NCBI GenBank assembly: GCA_963663285.2
Contig: CAXXNI010000002.1
Location: forward strand, 62,001-126,000
Length of the DNA stretch: 64,000 nt
Reading direction: 5' to 3'
From: CAXXOK01 sp963663285
GTDB lineage: Bacteria > Bacillota > Clostridia > Christensenellales > Aristaeellaceae
Part shown: one piece after another, positions 49,494-57,560 of the stretch
Position numbering within the stretch: position 1 is the first letter of the stretch
How the letters are laid out: each line of letters opens with the position of its first letter
Notes under the pieces: model-generated
Database searches by the model: none
What the model was told of the DNA's origin: nothing
The model's input: only the letters and a program-made list of their open reading frames with translations
Translations under genes and position numbers: made by a program

Positions 49494-51098
49494 ATGTTAT
49501 CGGTTACGGATGTCAGCCTGCAATTTGCCGGCGATTTGCTTTATAAGCATGTGGATTTAATTTTCCAGCGGGAGCACTGCTACGGTATTATCGGCGCAAA
49601 CGGCGCCGGGAAAAGTACGCTGCTCAGAATCATCTCGGGCGAGCTGGCGCCAACGAGCGGTACGGTGACCATTACCAAAGAAGACCGCATGAGCGTGTTG
49701 GAGCAGGATCATTTTAAGTATGATGAGTTTCCGGTGATCGATACCGTCATCATGGGAAATCAAAAGCTCTACGCCATTATGAAAGAAAAAGAAGCCCTGT
49801 ATGCCAAACCGGATTTCAGCGATGCCGATGGCGAGCGTGCTGCCGAACTGGAAGGCGAATTTGCCGAGATGAACGGCTGGGATGCCGAAACGGAAGCGGC
49901 GCAGCTGCTCAACGGTTTGGGCGTACCCAGTAATCTGCACACAGCGCAGATGGAAACGTTGGACGGACGCTTGAAAGTAAAGGTGCTGCTGGCGCAGGCG
50001 CTGTTTGGCCAGCCCTCTATTATCCTGCTGGATGAACCGACCAATGGTCTGGATGTGGAAAGCACCGAATGGCTGGAAGAGTTTTTAATCGATTCGCCCG
50101 CCATTGTCATCGTCGTCAGCCATGACCGCCATTTCCTCAATGCGGTGTGCACCAACATTGTGGATGTGGATCATGCAACTTGTAAAATGTATGCCGGCAA
50201 CTACGATTTCTGGTATGATTCCAGCCAGCTCTTCCAACAGCTGATGCGTAACCAGAATAAAAAGCGCGAAGAAAAAATCCGCGATTTGCAGGAGTTTATC
50301 CGCCGGTTCTCTGCGAATAAATCCAAGAGCAAGCAGGCTACCAGTCGTAAAAAAATACTGGATAACCTGCAAGTGGAGCAAATGCCCGCCTCCAGCCGTA
50401 AATACCCATACGTAGGTTTTGAGCCGGAACGCGAAGCCGGTAAGGACATTCTATTTGTAGAAGGCCTTACCAAGACGGTGGACGGCGTGAAGGTGTTGGA
50501 TAACATTACCTTTACGGTCGCTAAAGGCGATAAGATTGCTTTTGTCGGGGATAATGAGGCGGGCGCGACGGCGCTGTTCCGTATCCTGACGGGTGAAGTG
50601 GAACCGGACGCGGGCTCGTTCCGCTGGGGCGTAACCATTACACAAAGCTATTTCCCTAAAGATAATACTGCGTTTTTTGAGAATTTTGAAGGCTCGCTGA
50701 TCGAGTGGCTGCGCCAGTATTCCATCGACCAGACGGAAACCTATTTGCGCGGCTTCCTGGGCCGGATGCTGTTTTCCGGCGATGATGTGTACAAGCCCGC
50801 TAAAGTGCTGTCCGGCGGTGAGAAAGTGCGCTGCATGCTCAGCCGCCTGATGATGAGCAAGGCGAACGCTTTGATTTTGGATCAACCGACCGATCACCTG
50901 GACTTGGAAAGCATCACCGCACTGTCCAACGGTTTGGTCGCCTATCCCGGCAATCTGTTCTTTGCCTCACACGATCATCAGTTTATTGACGAGGTCGCCA
51001 ACCGCATCATTGAGATTCCGCAAAACGAAGCTGGCTGCTTGGACCGCACAGGTACGTTTGAAGAATTTCTGGCATGGAAGCGCGAACGCGACGCATAG
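49494..51098 (+). CDS. ABC-F family ATPase with one degenerate ATP site
   Basis: This 534-residue soluble protein has two ATPase domains and no membrane part, as in ribosome-binding ABC-F proteins of the YbiT type. Domain 1 has intact Walker A G-A-N-G-A-G-K-S-T (34-42), L-L-D-E-P and S-H-D, but its signature reads L-D-G-R-L-K (156-161). Domain 2 has an intact signature L-S-G-G-E-K (439-444), but Walker A is G-D-N-E-A-G-A-T (352-359, Lys replaced by Ala) and Walker B ends D-Q (Glu replaced by Gln at 464). The linker (245-300) is basic and K-S-K-rich. AGGAGGT precedes the ATG. Confidence 0.93.
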   Translation: MLSVTDVSLQFAGDLLYKHVDLIFQREHCYGIIGANGAGKSTLLRIISGELAPTSGTVTITKEDRMSVLEQDHFKYDEFPVIDTVIMGNQKLYAIMKEKEALYAKPDFSDADGERAAELEGEFAEMNGWDAETEAAQLLNGLGVPSNLHTAQMETLDGRLKVKVLLAQALFGQPSIILLDEPTNGLDVESTEWLEEFLIDSPAIVIVVSHDRHFLNAVCTNIVDVDHATCKMYAGNYDFWYDSSQLFQQLMRNQNKKREEKIRDLQEFIRRFSANKSKSKQATSRKKILDNLQVEQMPASSRKYPYVGFEPEREAGKDILFVEGLTKTVDGVKVLDNITFTVAKGDKIAFVGDNEAGATALFRILTGEVEPDAGSFRWGVTITQSYFPKDNTAFFENFEGSLIEWLRQYSIDQTETYLRGFLGRMLFSGDDVYKPAKVLSGGEKVRCMLSRLMMSKANALILDQPTDHLDLESITALSNGLVAYPGNLFFASHDHQFIDEVANRIIEIPQNEAGCLDRTGTFEEFLAWKRERDA

Positions 51099-51109
51099 GA
51101 GTTTGACGC

Positions 51110-51349
51110 ATGCAGCAGCCTAAACCGGGGATATACCGTCACTTTAAAGGCAATTATTATCAGGTGCTGCTTGTGGCGGAGCACAGCGAAACGCGGGAAC
51201 CTCTGGTGATCTACCAGGCGCTGTACGGCGAACGCGGCTATTGGGCCAGACCCCTTGCCATGTGGGACGAGACGATAACAAGGGATGGAAAAGCCACATC
51301 CCGTTTTACCTGGGTTTGTGAAACCGAAGCAGAAATTCCTGCTGAATGA
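51110..51349 (+). CDS. DUF1653-family protein
   Basis: This 79-residue protein is a full-length DUF1653 domain: P-G-I-Y-R-H-F-K-G-N-Y-Y near residue 6, H-S-E-T-R-E-P-L-V-I-Y-Q-A-L-Y-G near 25 and W-A-R-P-L near 45. GAG precedes the ATG. It lies 11 bases after the ABC-F gene and shares its transcript. The family's function is not established. Confidence 0.9.
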   Translation: MQQPKPGIYRHFKGNYYQVLLVAEHSETREPLVIYQALYGERGYWARPLAMWDETITRDGKATSRFTWVCETEAEIPAE

Positions 51350-51357
51350 TAATGAAT

Positions 51358-51390
51358 ACCGTCGTGCGCCTTTGTGCCGCGGCGGTTTTT
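51358..51390 (+). terminator. probable terminator after the DUF1653 gene
   Basis: Arms ACCGTCG and CGGCGGT (51358-51364 with 51380-51386, one T-G pair) end in five T residues. The stem is short, so strength is uncertain. Confidence 0.5.
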
Positions 51391-51414
51391 CGTTTCTGGT
51401 ACAGGGGTTTCGCA

Positions 51415-51443
51415 TTGCCGCAAAAGCGGTAGTATGGTATGAT
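51415..51443 (+). promoter_or_regulatory. promoter of the exonuclease III operon
   Basis: TTGCCG (51415-51420) and TATGAT (51438-51443) are 17 bases apart, 35 bases before the start codon. Confidence 0.62.
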
Positions 51444-51477
51444 AGTACCGCTGAAACCCGCGAAAGGAGACGGTTAA

Positions 51478-52233
51478 ATGAAATTGATCTCATGGAATGT
51501 CAATGGCCTGCGCGCGTGCATGGGCAAAGGCTTTGCGGAGTACTTTGCCGCGCAGAGCGCGGACGCTTTTTGTATACAGGAAACCAAATTACAGCCGGAA
51601 CAAATCAATTTTTCACCGGAAGGCTACCATACCTATTGGAACAGCGCAGAGAAGAAGGGGTATTCCGGTACGGCTATGTTCTTAAAAAAAGAACCTCTTG
51701 CGCTGCACTATGATATGGGGATTGATGAGCATGACCATGAAGGCCGTGTGATCGATGCGGAATATGAAAACTTTCATTTGGTAACCGTATATACTCCAAA
51801 CAGCCAACGCGAATTAACCCGTCTGGAATACCGCATGACATGGGAAGACGCTTTTGCAGAGTATTTACTAAAGCTCGACCAGCAAAAGCCGGTAATCGTC
51901 TGCGGGGATATGAATGTGGCGCACAAGGAAATTGATTTGAAAAATCCCAAGACCAACCAGAATAACGCGGGCTTCACCCCGCAGGAGCGCGAAAAAATGA
52001 CCGCGTTGCTGGACCGTGGGTTTGTGGATACCTTTCGCTTGCTGCACCCGGACGAAAAGGACCGCTATACATGGTGGAGCTATATGATGAAAAGCCGGGA
52101 CAGGAACATTGGCTGGCGTATTGATTACTTTTTAGTTAGCCAGCGTCTTGCACCCAAGGTAAAAATAGCGGAGATTGACGCGGACATTCTGGGCAGCGAT
52201 CACTGCCCCGTACTGCTGGAACTGGATGTTTAA
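51478..52233 (+). CDS. exoA: exodeoxyribonuclease III / AP endonuclease
   Basis: This 251-residue repair enzyme cuts DNA at abasic sites and degrades strands from 3' ends. The family blocks are all present: S-W-N-V-N-G-L-R-A near residue 4, I-Q-E-T-K-L near 34, C-G-D-M-N-V-A-H near 142, W-W-S-Y near 198, G-W-R-I-D-Y near 212 and S-D-H-C-P-V near 240, containing the catalytic Glu, Asp and His. AAGGAG precedes the ATG. It is followed by a phosphodiesterase and a thioesterase gene. Confidence 0.96.
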   Translation: MKLISWNVNGLRACMGKGFAEYFAAQSADAFCIQETKLQPEQINFSPEGYHTYWNSAEKKGYSGTAMFLKKEPLALHYDMGIDEHDHEGRVIDAEYENFHLVTVYTPNSQRELTRLEYRMTWEDAFAEYLLKLDQQKPVIVCGDMNVAHKEIDLKNPKTNQNNAGFTPQEREKMTALLDRGFVDTFRLLHPDEKDRYTWWSYMMKSRDRNIGWRIDYFLVSQRLAPKVKIAEIDADILGSDHCPVLLELDV

Positions 52234-52265
52234 CAGTTACCTGAATGGACAATGAGGTGAAAGCT

Positions 52266-52832
52266 ATGAAATTTCTTTTTGCAACGGATTTACATGGCTC
52301 CCGCAGCGCGGCTGAAGCAGTGCTTGCCCGAATGGAAGCGGAAAAAGCCGACCGGCTAATATTACTGGGCGACTTGCTTTATCACGGCCCCCGTAACGAT
52401 TTTCCAGAAGCCTACGACCCGAAAAGCGTGCTGGAGCTACTAAATAACCTGGCGGTCAAGCCGTTGGCAGTACGGGGTAACTGTGATTCCGAAGTGGATC
52501 AGATGGTGCTGGAATTCCCAATAATGGCGGATTATACGCTGCTGCCGCTGGCGGGCGGCAATACTGCCTTTATAACGCATGGACACTTGTTTAACATGGC
52601 GCAGCGTCCGCCCTATCAAAAAGGGGATATACTGATCCACGGACATACCCATGTGCATACCGTGGTGACAAGCAATGGGCTTACCTACATCAACCCCGGC
52701 TCTGCGGCATTACCTAAGGAAGGGCAGCCAAAGAGCTATATGACATTGGATTGGGAAAATGGGCTGTTTATCATCAAAGCCTTTGACGGCAGCGAATTGA
52801 TGCGCTACTCTACCGCGGAGGCCCGTGCATGA
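52266..52832 (+). CDS. YfcE/MJ0936-type metallophosphodiesterase
   Basis: This 188-residue enzyme has the metal-binding set of small phosphodiesterases: A-T-D-L-H-G (near residue 6), L-G-D-L near 35, R-G-N-C-D near 72, T-H-G-H near 100 and H-G-H-T-H-V-H near 125. ATG at 52266 follows GAGGTGA and is better than the in-frame 52245. YfcE in E. coli cleaves artificial phosphodiesters; the natural substrate is unclear. Its stop overlaps the thioesterase start (ATGA). Confidence 0.92.
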   Translation: MKFLFATDLHGSRSAAEAVLARMEAEKADRLILLGDLLYHGPRNDFPEAYDPKSVLELLNNLAVKPLAVRGNCDSEVDQMVLEFPIMADYTLLPLAGGNTAFITHGHLFNMAQRPPYQKGDILIHGHTHVHTVVTSNGLTYINPGSAALPKEGQPKSYMTLDWENGLFIIKAFDGSELMRYSTAEARA

Positions 52833-53224
52833 ATCTGGAACAACTGCGCGAACTATTTGGGAAAGACGCTTTTGCGACCGACGTTTGTGGTATCACCATC
52901 GACGAGGTAACTGCTCATGGTGCGCGGTGCAGTATGCCGGTAACGCCCATGCATTTGAACTCCAACGGCGATGTGCAGGGCGGCGCGATTTTTACCCTGT
53001 GTGACACCGCTTTTTCGGTAGCGGCGAATGCGGGCGACCGTTTAACGGTTAGCCGCAGTGCGGATATTACCTACCTTAAGCCTGGGCGGGGGACACGCCT
53101 GTATGCGGTAGCGGCGGAGCTGTCGCGCGGCGGCAGCATGTGCCTGTACCGTGTATCGGTCTTTGACGACGAGCAACGGTTGATTGCCGAAATGACAGGC
53201 AACGGATACTTTCTTGCGAAGTAA
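52829..53224 (+). CDS. PaaI-type hotdog thioesterase
   Basis: This 131-residue protein is a hotdog-fold acyl-CoA thioesterase of the PaaI group: the central H-L-N-S-N-G-D-V-Q-G-G-A near residues 47-58 is the characteristic active-site loop, including the conserved N-x-x-G-x-x-x-G-G pattern. The ATG overlaps the upstream stop. It likely hydrolyses an aryl- or hydroxyl-acyl-CoA; the acyl group is unknown. Confidence 0.9.
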   Translation: MNLEQLRELFGKDAFATDVCGITIDEVTAHGARCSMPVTPMHLNSNGDVQGGAIFTLCDTAFSVAANAGDRLTVSRSADITYLKPGRGTRLYAVAAELSRGGSMCLYRVSVFDDEQRLIAEMTGNGYFLAK

Positions 53225-53250
53225 TCTGTGGCGGATGTGGCGCCTACGCA

Positions 53251-53279
53251 TTGACATTCTGGGCACTCAATGCTATGCT
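53251..53279 (+). promoter_or_regulatory. promoter of the amidino-sugar operon
   Basis: A perfect TTGACA (53251-53256) and TATGCT (53274-53279) are 17 bases apart. The inverted repeat GCATTGA/TCAATGC (53248-53254 with 53267-53273) overlaps the promoter and may act as an operator or as a weak terminator for the upstream gene. Confidence 0.68.
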
Positions 53280-53369
53280 TCCGCTGCGGTAAAGGCGCGC
53301 GGCGCATAGCCGGTTTTTTGCATTTTCAGCATTTTCAGGCGTATGGCCTGCGGAGGGGAGCGCGATCAG

Positions 53370-53984
53370 GTGATCGGCATTCTAGATTATGGCATCGGCA
53401 ACGTAGGCTCAATACGCAACATGCTGAAAAAAGCTGGGGCACAGAGTGGCATTGTCCATACAGCGCAGGAATTGCAAACATGCGATAAGCTCATTCTGCC
53501 GGGCGTCGGTGCTTTTGACGAGGGAATGGATCGGTTGGATGCCAGCGGCATGCGCGGCGCGCTGGATAGCGCCGTTGCGCAGGGAAAGCCGGTACTGGGT
53601 ATCTGCCTTGGTATGCAAATGCTGGGCCTGAGCAGCGAGGAAGGCAAACGCGAAGGACTGGGATACATTCGCTTTCGGAATGTGCGTTTTCAACTGAAGG
53701 ATCAGCCGGAACTGAAAGTGCCCCATATGGGCTGGGATGTGGTTACAATCACCGATGCGCAGGACGCGCTGGTGGCCGGCATTACAGAGCAGCAGCGGTA
53801 TTACTTTGTCCATAGCTACCACGCGCAGTGTGAACAGCCGGAGGACGCGTTGATGACGTGCGATTACGGCTATCCGTTTGCGGCGGCGGTACGCTGCGGA
53901 AATGTTCGCGGCACACAGTTTCACCCGGAAAAGAGCCACCGTTTCGGCATGGCGCTGCTCAAGAACTTTGCGGAGGTGTGCTGA
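53370..53984 (+). CDS. hisH: glutaminase subunit for acetamidino-sugar synthesis (HisH-like)
   Basis: This 204-residue protein is a class I glutamine amidotransferase of the HisH type. It starts I-G-I-L-D-Y-G-I-G-N and has the oxyanion/nucleophile motif G-I-C-L-G-M-Q (Cys near residue 79) and the catalytic pair in T-Q-F-H-P-E-K near 187. The start is taken as GTG at 53370, behind GGAGGGG; ATG at 53343 has no site. It releases ammonia for the next gene product. Since it stands with an unusual HisF and a sugar amidotransferase, it should serve a surface sugar, as WbuY or P. aeruginosa HisH2, not histidine. Confidence 0.9.
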   Translation: MIGILDYGIGNVGSIRNMLKKAGAQSGIVHTAQELQTCDKLILPGVGAFDEGMDRLDASGMRGALDSAVAQGKPVLGICLGMQMLGLSSEEGKREGLGYIRFRNVRFQLKDQPELKVPHMGWDVVTITDAQDALVAGITEQQRYYFVHSYHAQCEQPEDALMTCDYGYPFAAAVRCGNVRGTQFHPEKSHRFGMALLKNFAEVC

Positions 53985-53986
53985 GT

Positions 53987-54763
53987 ATGTACCATCGCCC
54001 GCGGCTGATTCCCTGTTTGCTCATCTCCGACGGCAATTTGGTAAAAACACGCAAGTTTAAAGACCCAACCTATCTGGGCGATCCCATCAATGCGGTGAAA
54101 ATATTCAGCGAAAAATGTGTGGACGAGCTGTGCATACAGGATATTGAAGCCAGCAAAACGGGGCGCGAGCCGGATTTTGATTTACTTGCGGAGATTGCGA
54201 CCGAGGCGTTTATGCCTTTGAGCTATGGTGGAGGGATAACCACCATCGAGCAGATTCGCAGGTTATTCCGCATTGGGTTTGAAAAAGTTATTTTAAACAC
54301 TGCATGGTACAGCAACCCGGATTTACTGCGGGAGGCAGCCGCGCAGTTCGGCAGCCAAAGCGTAATTGCTTCGATTGATGTGAAGCAGGATTTGCTCAGG
54401 CGATACCACTGTGTAACATGCGGCGGTACCCAGCCGGTTGAAGGCTCCCCCGTAGAGGTAGCCAAACATGCCGAACTGCTGGGTGCGGGCGAAATACTGC
54501 TTAACAGCGTAGACCGGGACGGCGCTATGCAGGGGTACGATATAAAGCTGGTGCAGAGTGTAGCACAGGCGGTAGGCATTCCGCTGATCGCCTGCGGCGG
54601 CGCGGGCGGGCCGCAGGATATGGCAACCGTTTTACAACAGGGCGGCGCGCACGCAGCGGCAGCCGGAAGTATGTATGTATTCTATGGGCCGCGCAAGGCC
54701 GTGCTGATTCACGTGCCGCGCGAGGAAGAACTATATGAGTTGGGGGTTTATCACGATGCCTGA
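53987..54763 (+). CDS. HisF2/WbuZ-like ammonia-channelling subunit
   Basis: This 258-residue TIM-barrel protein resembles HisF, but the catalytic aspartate of true HisF (C-L-D at position 11) is replaced: here R-L-I-P-C-L-L-I, with Leu12. The second aspartate survives in A-S-I-D-V-K near 131. Segments V-K-T-R-K-F-K near 21 and G-D-P-I-N-A-V-K near 34 are typical of WbuZ-type proteins in O-antigen clusters. It lies 2 bases after the HisH stop, with GGAGG before the ATG, and its own end overlaps the next start by 8 bases. It likely passes ammonia from HisH to the amidotransferase. Confidence 0.88.
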   Translation: MYHRPRLIPCLLISDGNLVKTRKFKDPTYLGDPINAVKIFSEKCVDELCIQDIEASKTGREPDFDLLAEIATEAFMPLSYGGGITTIEQIRRLFRIGFEKVILNTAWYSNPDLLREAAAQFGSQSVIASIDVKQDLLRRYHCVTCGGTQPVEGSPVEVAKHAELLGAGEILLNSVDRDGAMQGYDIKLVQSVAQAVGIPLIACGGAGGPQDMATVLQQGGAHAAAAGSMYVFYGPRKAVLIHVPREEELYELGVYHDA

Positions 54764-55883
54764 AATCTGCACACGCTGTGTGATGGATACCAGCGATCCC
54801 GCGATTATCTTTGATGAAGAAGGCGTTTGCAGCTGCTGCCGGCGCTATGATGAACAAAAAGCGCTGCGCGGTTACCGTGCGGGTGAAAGCGAAAAAGAGC
54901 TGGAACCGCTGGTAGCACAAATCAAAGCCGACGGCAAGGGAAAAGAGTTTGATTGCATCATTGGCATCTCCGGCGGGGTGGACAGCGCGTACCTTGCGTA
55001 TACCGCCCATAAACTGGGGCTTAGAATGCTCGCTGTGCATGTGGATACGGGTTGGAACAGCGAAATTGCCGTACGCAACATAGAGCGCCTGTGCGATAAG
55101 CTTTCCTTGCAATTGCACACAATTGTGGTCGATTGGCCGACCATGAAGGAACTGCAGCGCGCCTATCTGCTGTCCGGGCTTGCGAATTTGGATGTTCCGC
55201 AGGATCATCTGCTAGTGGCGGCTGTGTACCGCTTTGCGCGTCAGTACGGGGTACGGTATGTGCTCAACGGTACTAATATCGCAACCGAAGGTGCGTCCTC
55301 GCCTTTTTCCCGGCAGATCAGCTGTATGGATTTCTGGCATATCCGCAGTGTGTACCGCAAGTGGGGGCGCGGCAAAAGCCTGCGCAAGTATGATCATCTT
55401 TCGCTGGTGCAGGCTCGCTGGAAGTTTACAGCGATCCAGCAGGTGAATTTGCTGAATTATGTACCCTATGCCAAGAAGGATGCGATTGAGACACTCTCGC
55501 GTGAATTCGGCTGGGAGTATTACGGCGGCAAGCACTTTGAAAGCCGCTTCACCAAATGGTTCCAGTCGGTCTACTTGCCGCGTAAGTTTGGGTATGACAA
55601 GCGCCGCTATCACCTGTCCTGCCTTGTGAACAACGGGGAGATGACGCGGGAGGAAGCCTTGGCGGAACTGGCGCAGCCACCTTACCCGGAAGAGCAAATG
55701 CGCGAGGATGAGGAATACATCCTAAAAAAGCTGGATATTCCATCCGATCAATGGGCAAAGGTGATGAGCGAACCTCCCGTGCCCAATGAAGCGTATTTTT
55801 CACAGGAAAAGATAATTAAGTTGGCAGAAAAGCTGCTGGGAGATAAACTGACAGCAGCGGTAAAAAACCAGAAAAGCAAATAA
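54756..55883 (+). CDS. N-acetyl sugar amidotransferase (WbpG/PseA-like)
   Basis: This 375-residue enzyme has a PP-loop ATP pyrophosphatase motif (I-S-G-G-V-D-S near residue 76) and a four-cysteine N-terminal cluster (C-T-R-C near 5 and C-S-C-C near 26), probably a zinc site. This family adenylates the acetamido oxygen of an N-acetyl sugar and swaps it for ammonia, making an acetamidino group. GGGGG lies before the ATG and the start overlaps the HisF-like gene. The preceding two genes should provide the ammonia. The target sugar cannot be read from the sequence. Confidence 0.92.
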   Translation: MPEICTRCVMDTSDPAIIFDEEGVCSCCRRYDEQKALRGYRAGESEKELEPLVAQIKADGKGKEFDCIIGISGGVDSAYLAYTAHKLGLRMLAVHVDTGWNSEIAVRNIERLCDKLSLQLHTIVVDWPTMKELQRAYLLSGLANLDVPQDHLLVAAVYRFARQYGVRYVLNGTNIATEGASSPFSRQISCMDFWHIRSVYRKWGRGKSLRKYDHLSLVQARWKFTAIQQVNLLNYVPYAKKDAIETLSREFGWEYYGGKHFESRFTKWFQSVYLPRKFGYDKRRYHLSCLVNNGEMTREEALAELAQPPYPEEQMREDEEYILKKLDIPSDQWAKVMSEPPVPNEAYFSQEKIIKLAEKLLGDKLTAAVKNQKSK

Positions 55884-55925
55884 GTAAGCCCAACAGTATC
55901 CTTGGCTGATCAATTATAAACTATG

Positions 55926-55954
55926 GGCCGCTTCCATTGGAAGCGGCCTTTGGT
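55926..55954 (+). terminator. intrinsic terminator of the amidino-sugar operon
   Basis: A 10-bp perfect stem GGCCGCTTCC/GGAAGCGGCC (55926-55935 with 55939-55948) with a 3-base loop and a short T-rich end follows the operon's stop by about 40 bases. Confidence 0.78.
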
Positions 55955-56278
55955 GTTTCATGCAGTTGGAATACCGACTCAATAATTCTCTAGAAAAAAT
56001 GATTGTAAGAAAAATTTAATATTTCTGTGGCGTGCCTATAAAACCGGTCTGCCGTGCATCAAATAGAAAAGGGCTTTTCTGATGGGCGGAAAAAATGCAA
56101 CACAATAATGGGAGAATTGCAAATAACGAAAAATATCGCGTCATATAGACCGAATAATGAATAAACAAGCATGGAGAAATTCATAATACGCAAGGATGAA
56201 AATGAAAGAGACAGGTAAAGGAGTACAACTCCATTTACTTTAGTGGGACGATAAATGCCCGGTGGGACAAAAATGCTC

Positions 56279-56307
56279 TTGCAATTCGAATCGTCTTGCG
56301 TTATGAT
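56279..56307 (+). promoter_or_regulatory. promoter of the serine operon
   Basis: TTGCAA (56279-56284) and TATGAT (56302-56307) are separated by 17 bases. Transcription would give a leader of about 115 bases before serC. Confidence 0.65.
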
Positions 56308-56429
56308 AGGCACATGCGGTACGGGAAATGCCCATAGGGCGAAAAACGTCCCAGCAAAATAGGGTTCCCTTTCCGTTTCATTTGCAATAATGACGAATGC
56401 TTGTAACCAATGTGAAGGAGGTCCAATTC

Positions 56430-57512
56430 ATGGAAAGAGTATTTAATTTTTCTGCAGGCCCCGCGGTGATAGACGAAAGCGTGCTGGCAAAAGCGGCTGC
56501 CGAACTGGCAGGCTATCCCGGTAAAGGGATGAGCGTGCTGGAAATGAGCCACCGCAGCGCAATGTTTATGGATATTTATAACGAGGCAATGGCCTTATTC
56601 CGTGAGGTTATGGGCGTACCGGAAGGGTATGAGGTACTGTTTTTACAGGGCGGCGCGACGCTGGAGTTCAGTGCGGTGCCGCTGAACCTGATGGTCGGCA
56701 GCCATGTGGCGGATTACATCGACACTGGTAACTTTGCCCATTTGGCGGCGGAAGAAGCGAAAAAATACGGTACGGTAAACATCGTTGCCTCTACCCGTGA
56801 TGAGAATTATATTCGCATTCCGGATTTGGACAGTATCGCGTTTTCGCCCGATGCCGACTACGTTTACATTACAACGAACAACACTATTTACGGCACGCGC
56901 TACATTCAGCTGCCGAACACCGGCAACGTGCCGTTAGTCGCGGATATGAGCAGCAACATCCTGTCCGAGCCGATGGATGTGAACAAATTTGGCGTTATTT
57001 TCGCGGGAACGCAAAAGAACATGGGCCCTGCCGGTATGGGTATTGTGATTGTGAAAAACGATCTGCTGGGGAAAGCCAGCCCGCTTTGCCCCAAAGTGGT
57101 CGATTGGACAGTACAAGCCAAGAACGGCAGCATGGTTAATACCCCTAATACCTTTGCTATTTATATGATCAAACTTGTTTGCGAATGGATGAAGAACCGC
57201 GGCGGTGTGCCTGCTTTCTACGAATATAACCAGAAGAAAGCGAAAATCCTGTACGATTATCTGGACGAAAGCAAACTGTTCGTGAATCCGGTGCAGCGCG
57301 AATACCGCTCGTTAATGAACGTGACCTTCAAAACGGACGATGCGGATAAAGATGCTGCTTTCATTAAGCTGTGCACACAGAACGGTTTGGTCAACATTAA
57401 GGGCCACCGTAACGTGGGCGGCATGCGCGCCAGCATTTACAACGCTATGCCGATTGAAGGCGTGCAGAAGCTGGTTAGCCTGATGGCTCAGTTTGAAAAA
57501 GAAAACAGTTGA
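56430..57512 (+). CDS. serC: phosphoserine aminotransferase
   Basis: This 360-residue PLP enzyme turns 3-phosphohydroxypyruvate and glutamate into phosphoserine, the middle step of serine synthesis. Marks are F-N-F-S-A-G-P-A near residue 4, G-G-A-T near 76, N-N-T-I-Y-G-T near 151 and the PLP lysine in A-G-T-Q-K-N-M-G-P-A-G near 196. ATG at 56430 follows AAGGAGGT. serA is two genes downstream; no serB was seen in the window. Confidence 0.96.
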   Translation: MERVFNFSAGPAVIDESVLAKAAAELAGYPGKGMSVLEMSHRSAMFMDIYNEAMALFREVMGVPEGYEVLFLQGGATLEFSAVPLNLMVGSHVADYIDTGNFAHLAAEEAKKYGTVNIVASTRDENYIRIPDLDSIAFSPDADYVYITTNNTIYGTRYIQLPNTGNVPLVADMSSNILSEPMDVNKFGVIFAGTQKNMGPAGMGIVIVKNDLLGKASPLCPKVVDWTVQAKNGSMVNTPNTFAIYMIKLVCEWMKNRGGVPAFYEYNQKKAKILYDYLDESKLFVNPVQREYRSLMNVTFKTDDADKDAAFIKLCTQNGLVNIKGHRNVGGMRASIYNAMPIEGVQKLVSLMAQFEKENS

Positions 57513-57560
57513 CACATTTACGGCTATACTCAATCGCAATAAGGGAAAGGAAAAGGACTT

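Larger units (their letters stand above)
55884..56429 (+). other. long intergenic region before serC
   Basis: About 545 bases hold the terminator at 55926 and the serC promoter at 56279. A direct repeat of about 16 bases (GTGGGAC[g/a]A...AAATGC at 56243-56258 and 56262-56276) lies just upstream of the -35 box and could be an activator site. The 5' leader (about 56314-56429) has a short GCCC/GGGC hairpin near 56331-56341 but matches no riboswitch that I know. No gene seen. Confidence 0.5.

Noticed and set aside
53370..54763. HisH and HisF as part of histidine biosynthesis
   Set aside because: No other his gene is nearby, HisF lacks the catalytic Asp11 equivalent, and a WbpG-like sugar amidotransferase follows with an 8-base overlap, which point to an acetamidino sugar.
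55884..56429. Known riboswitch or T-box before serC
   Set aside because: No T-box core sequence or other riboswitch consensus that I know is visible; only short hairpins and a direct repeat.
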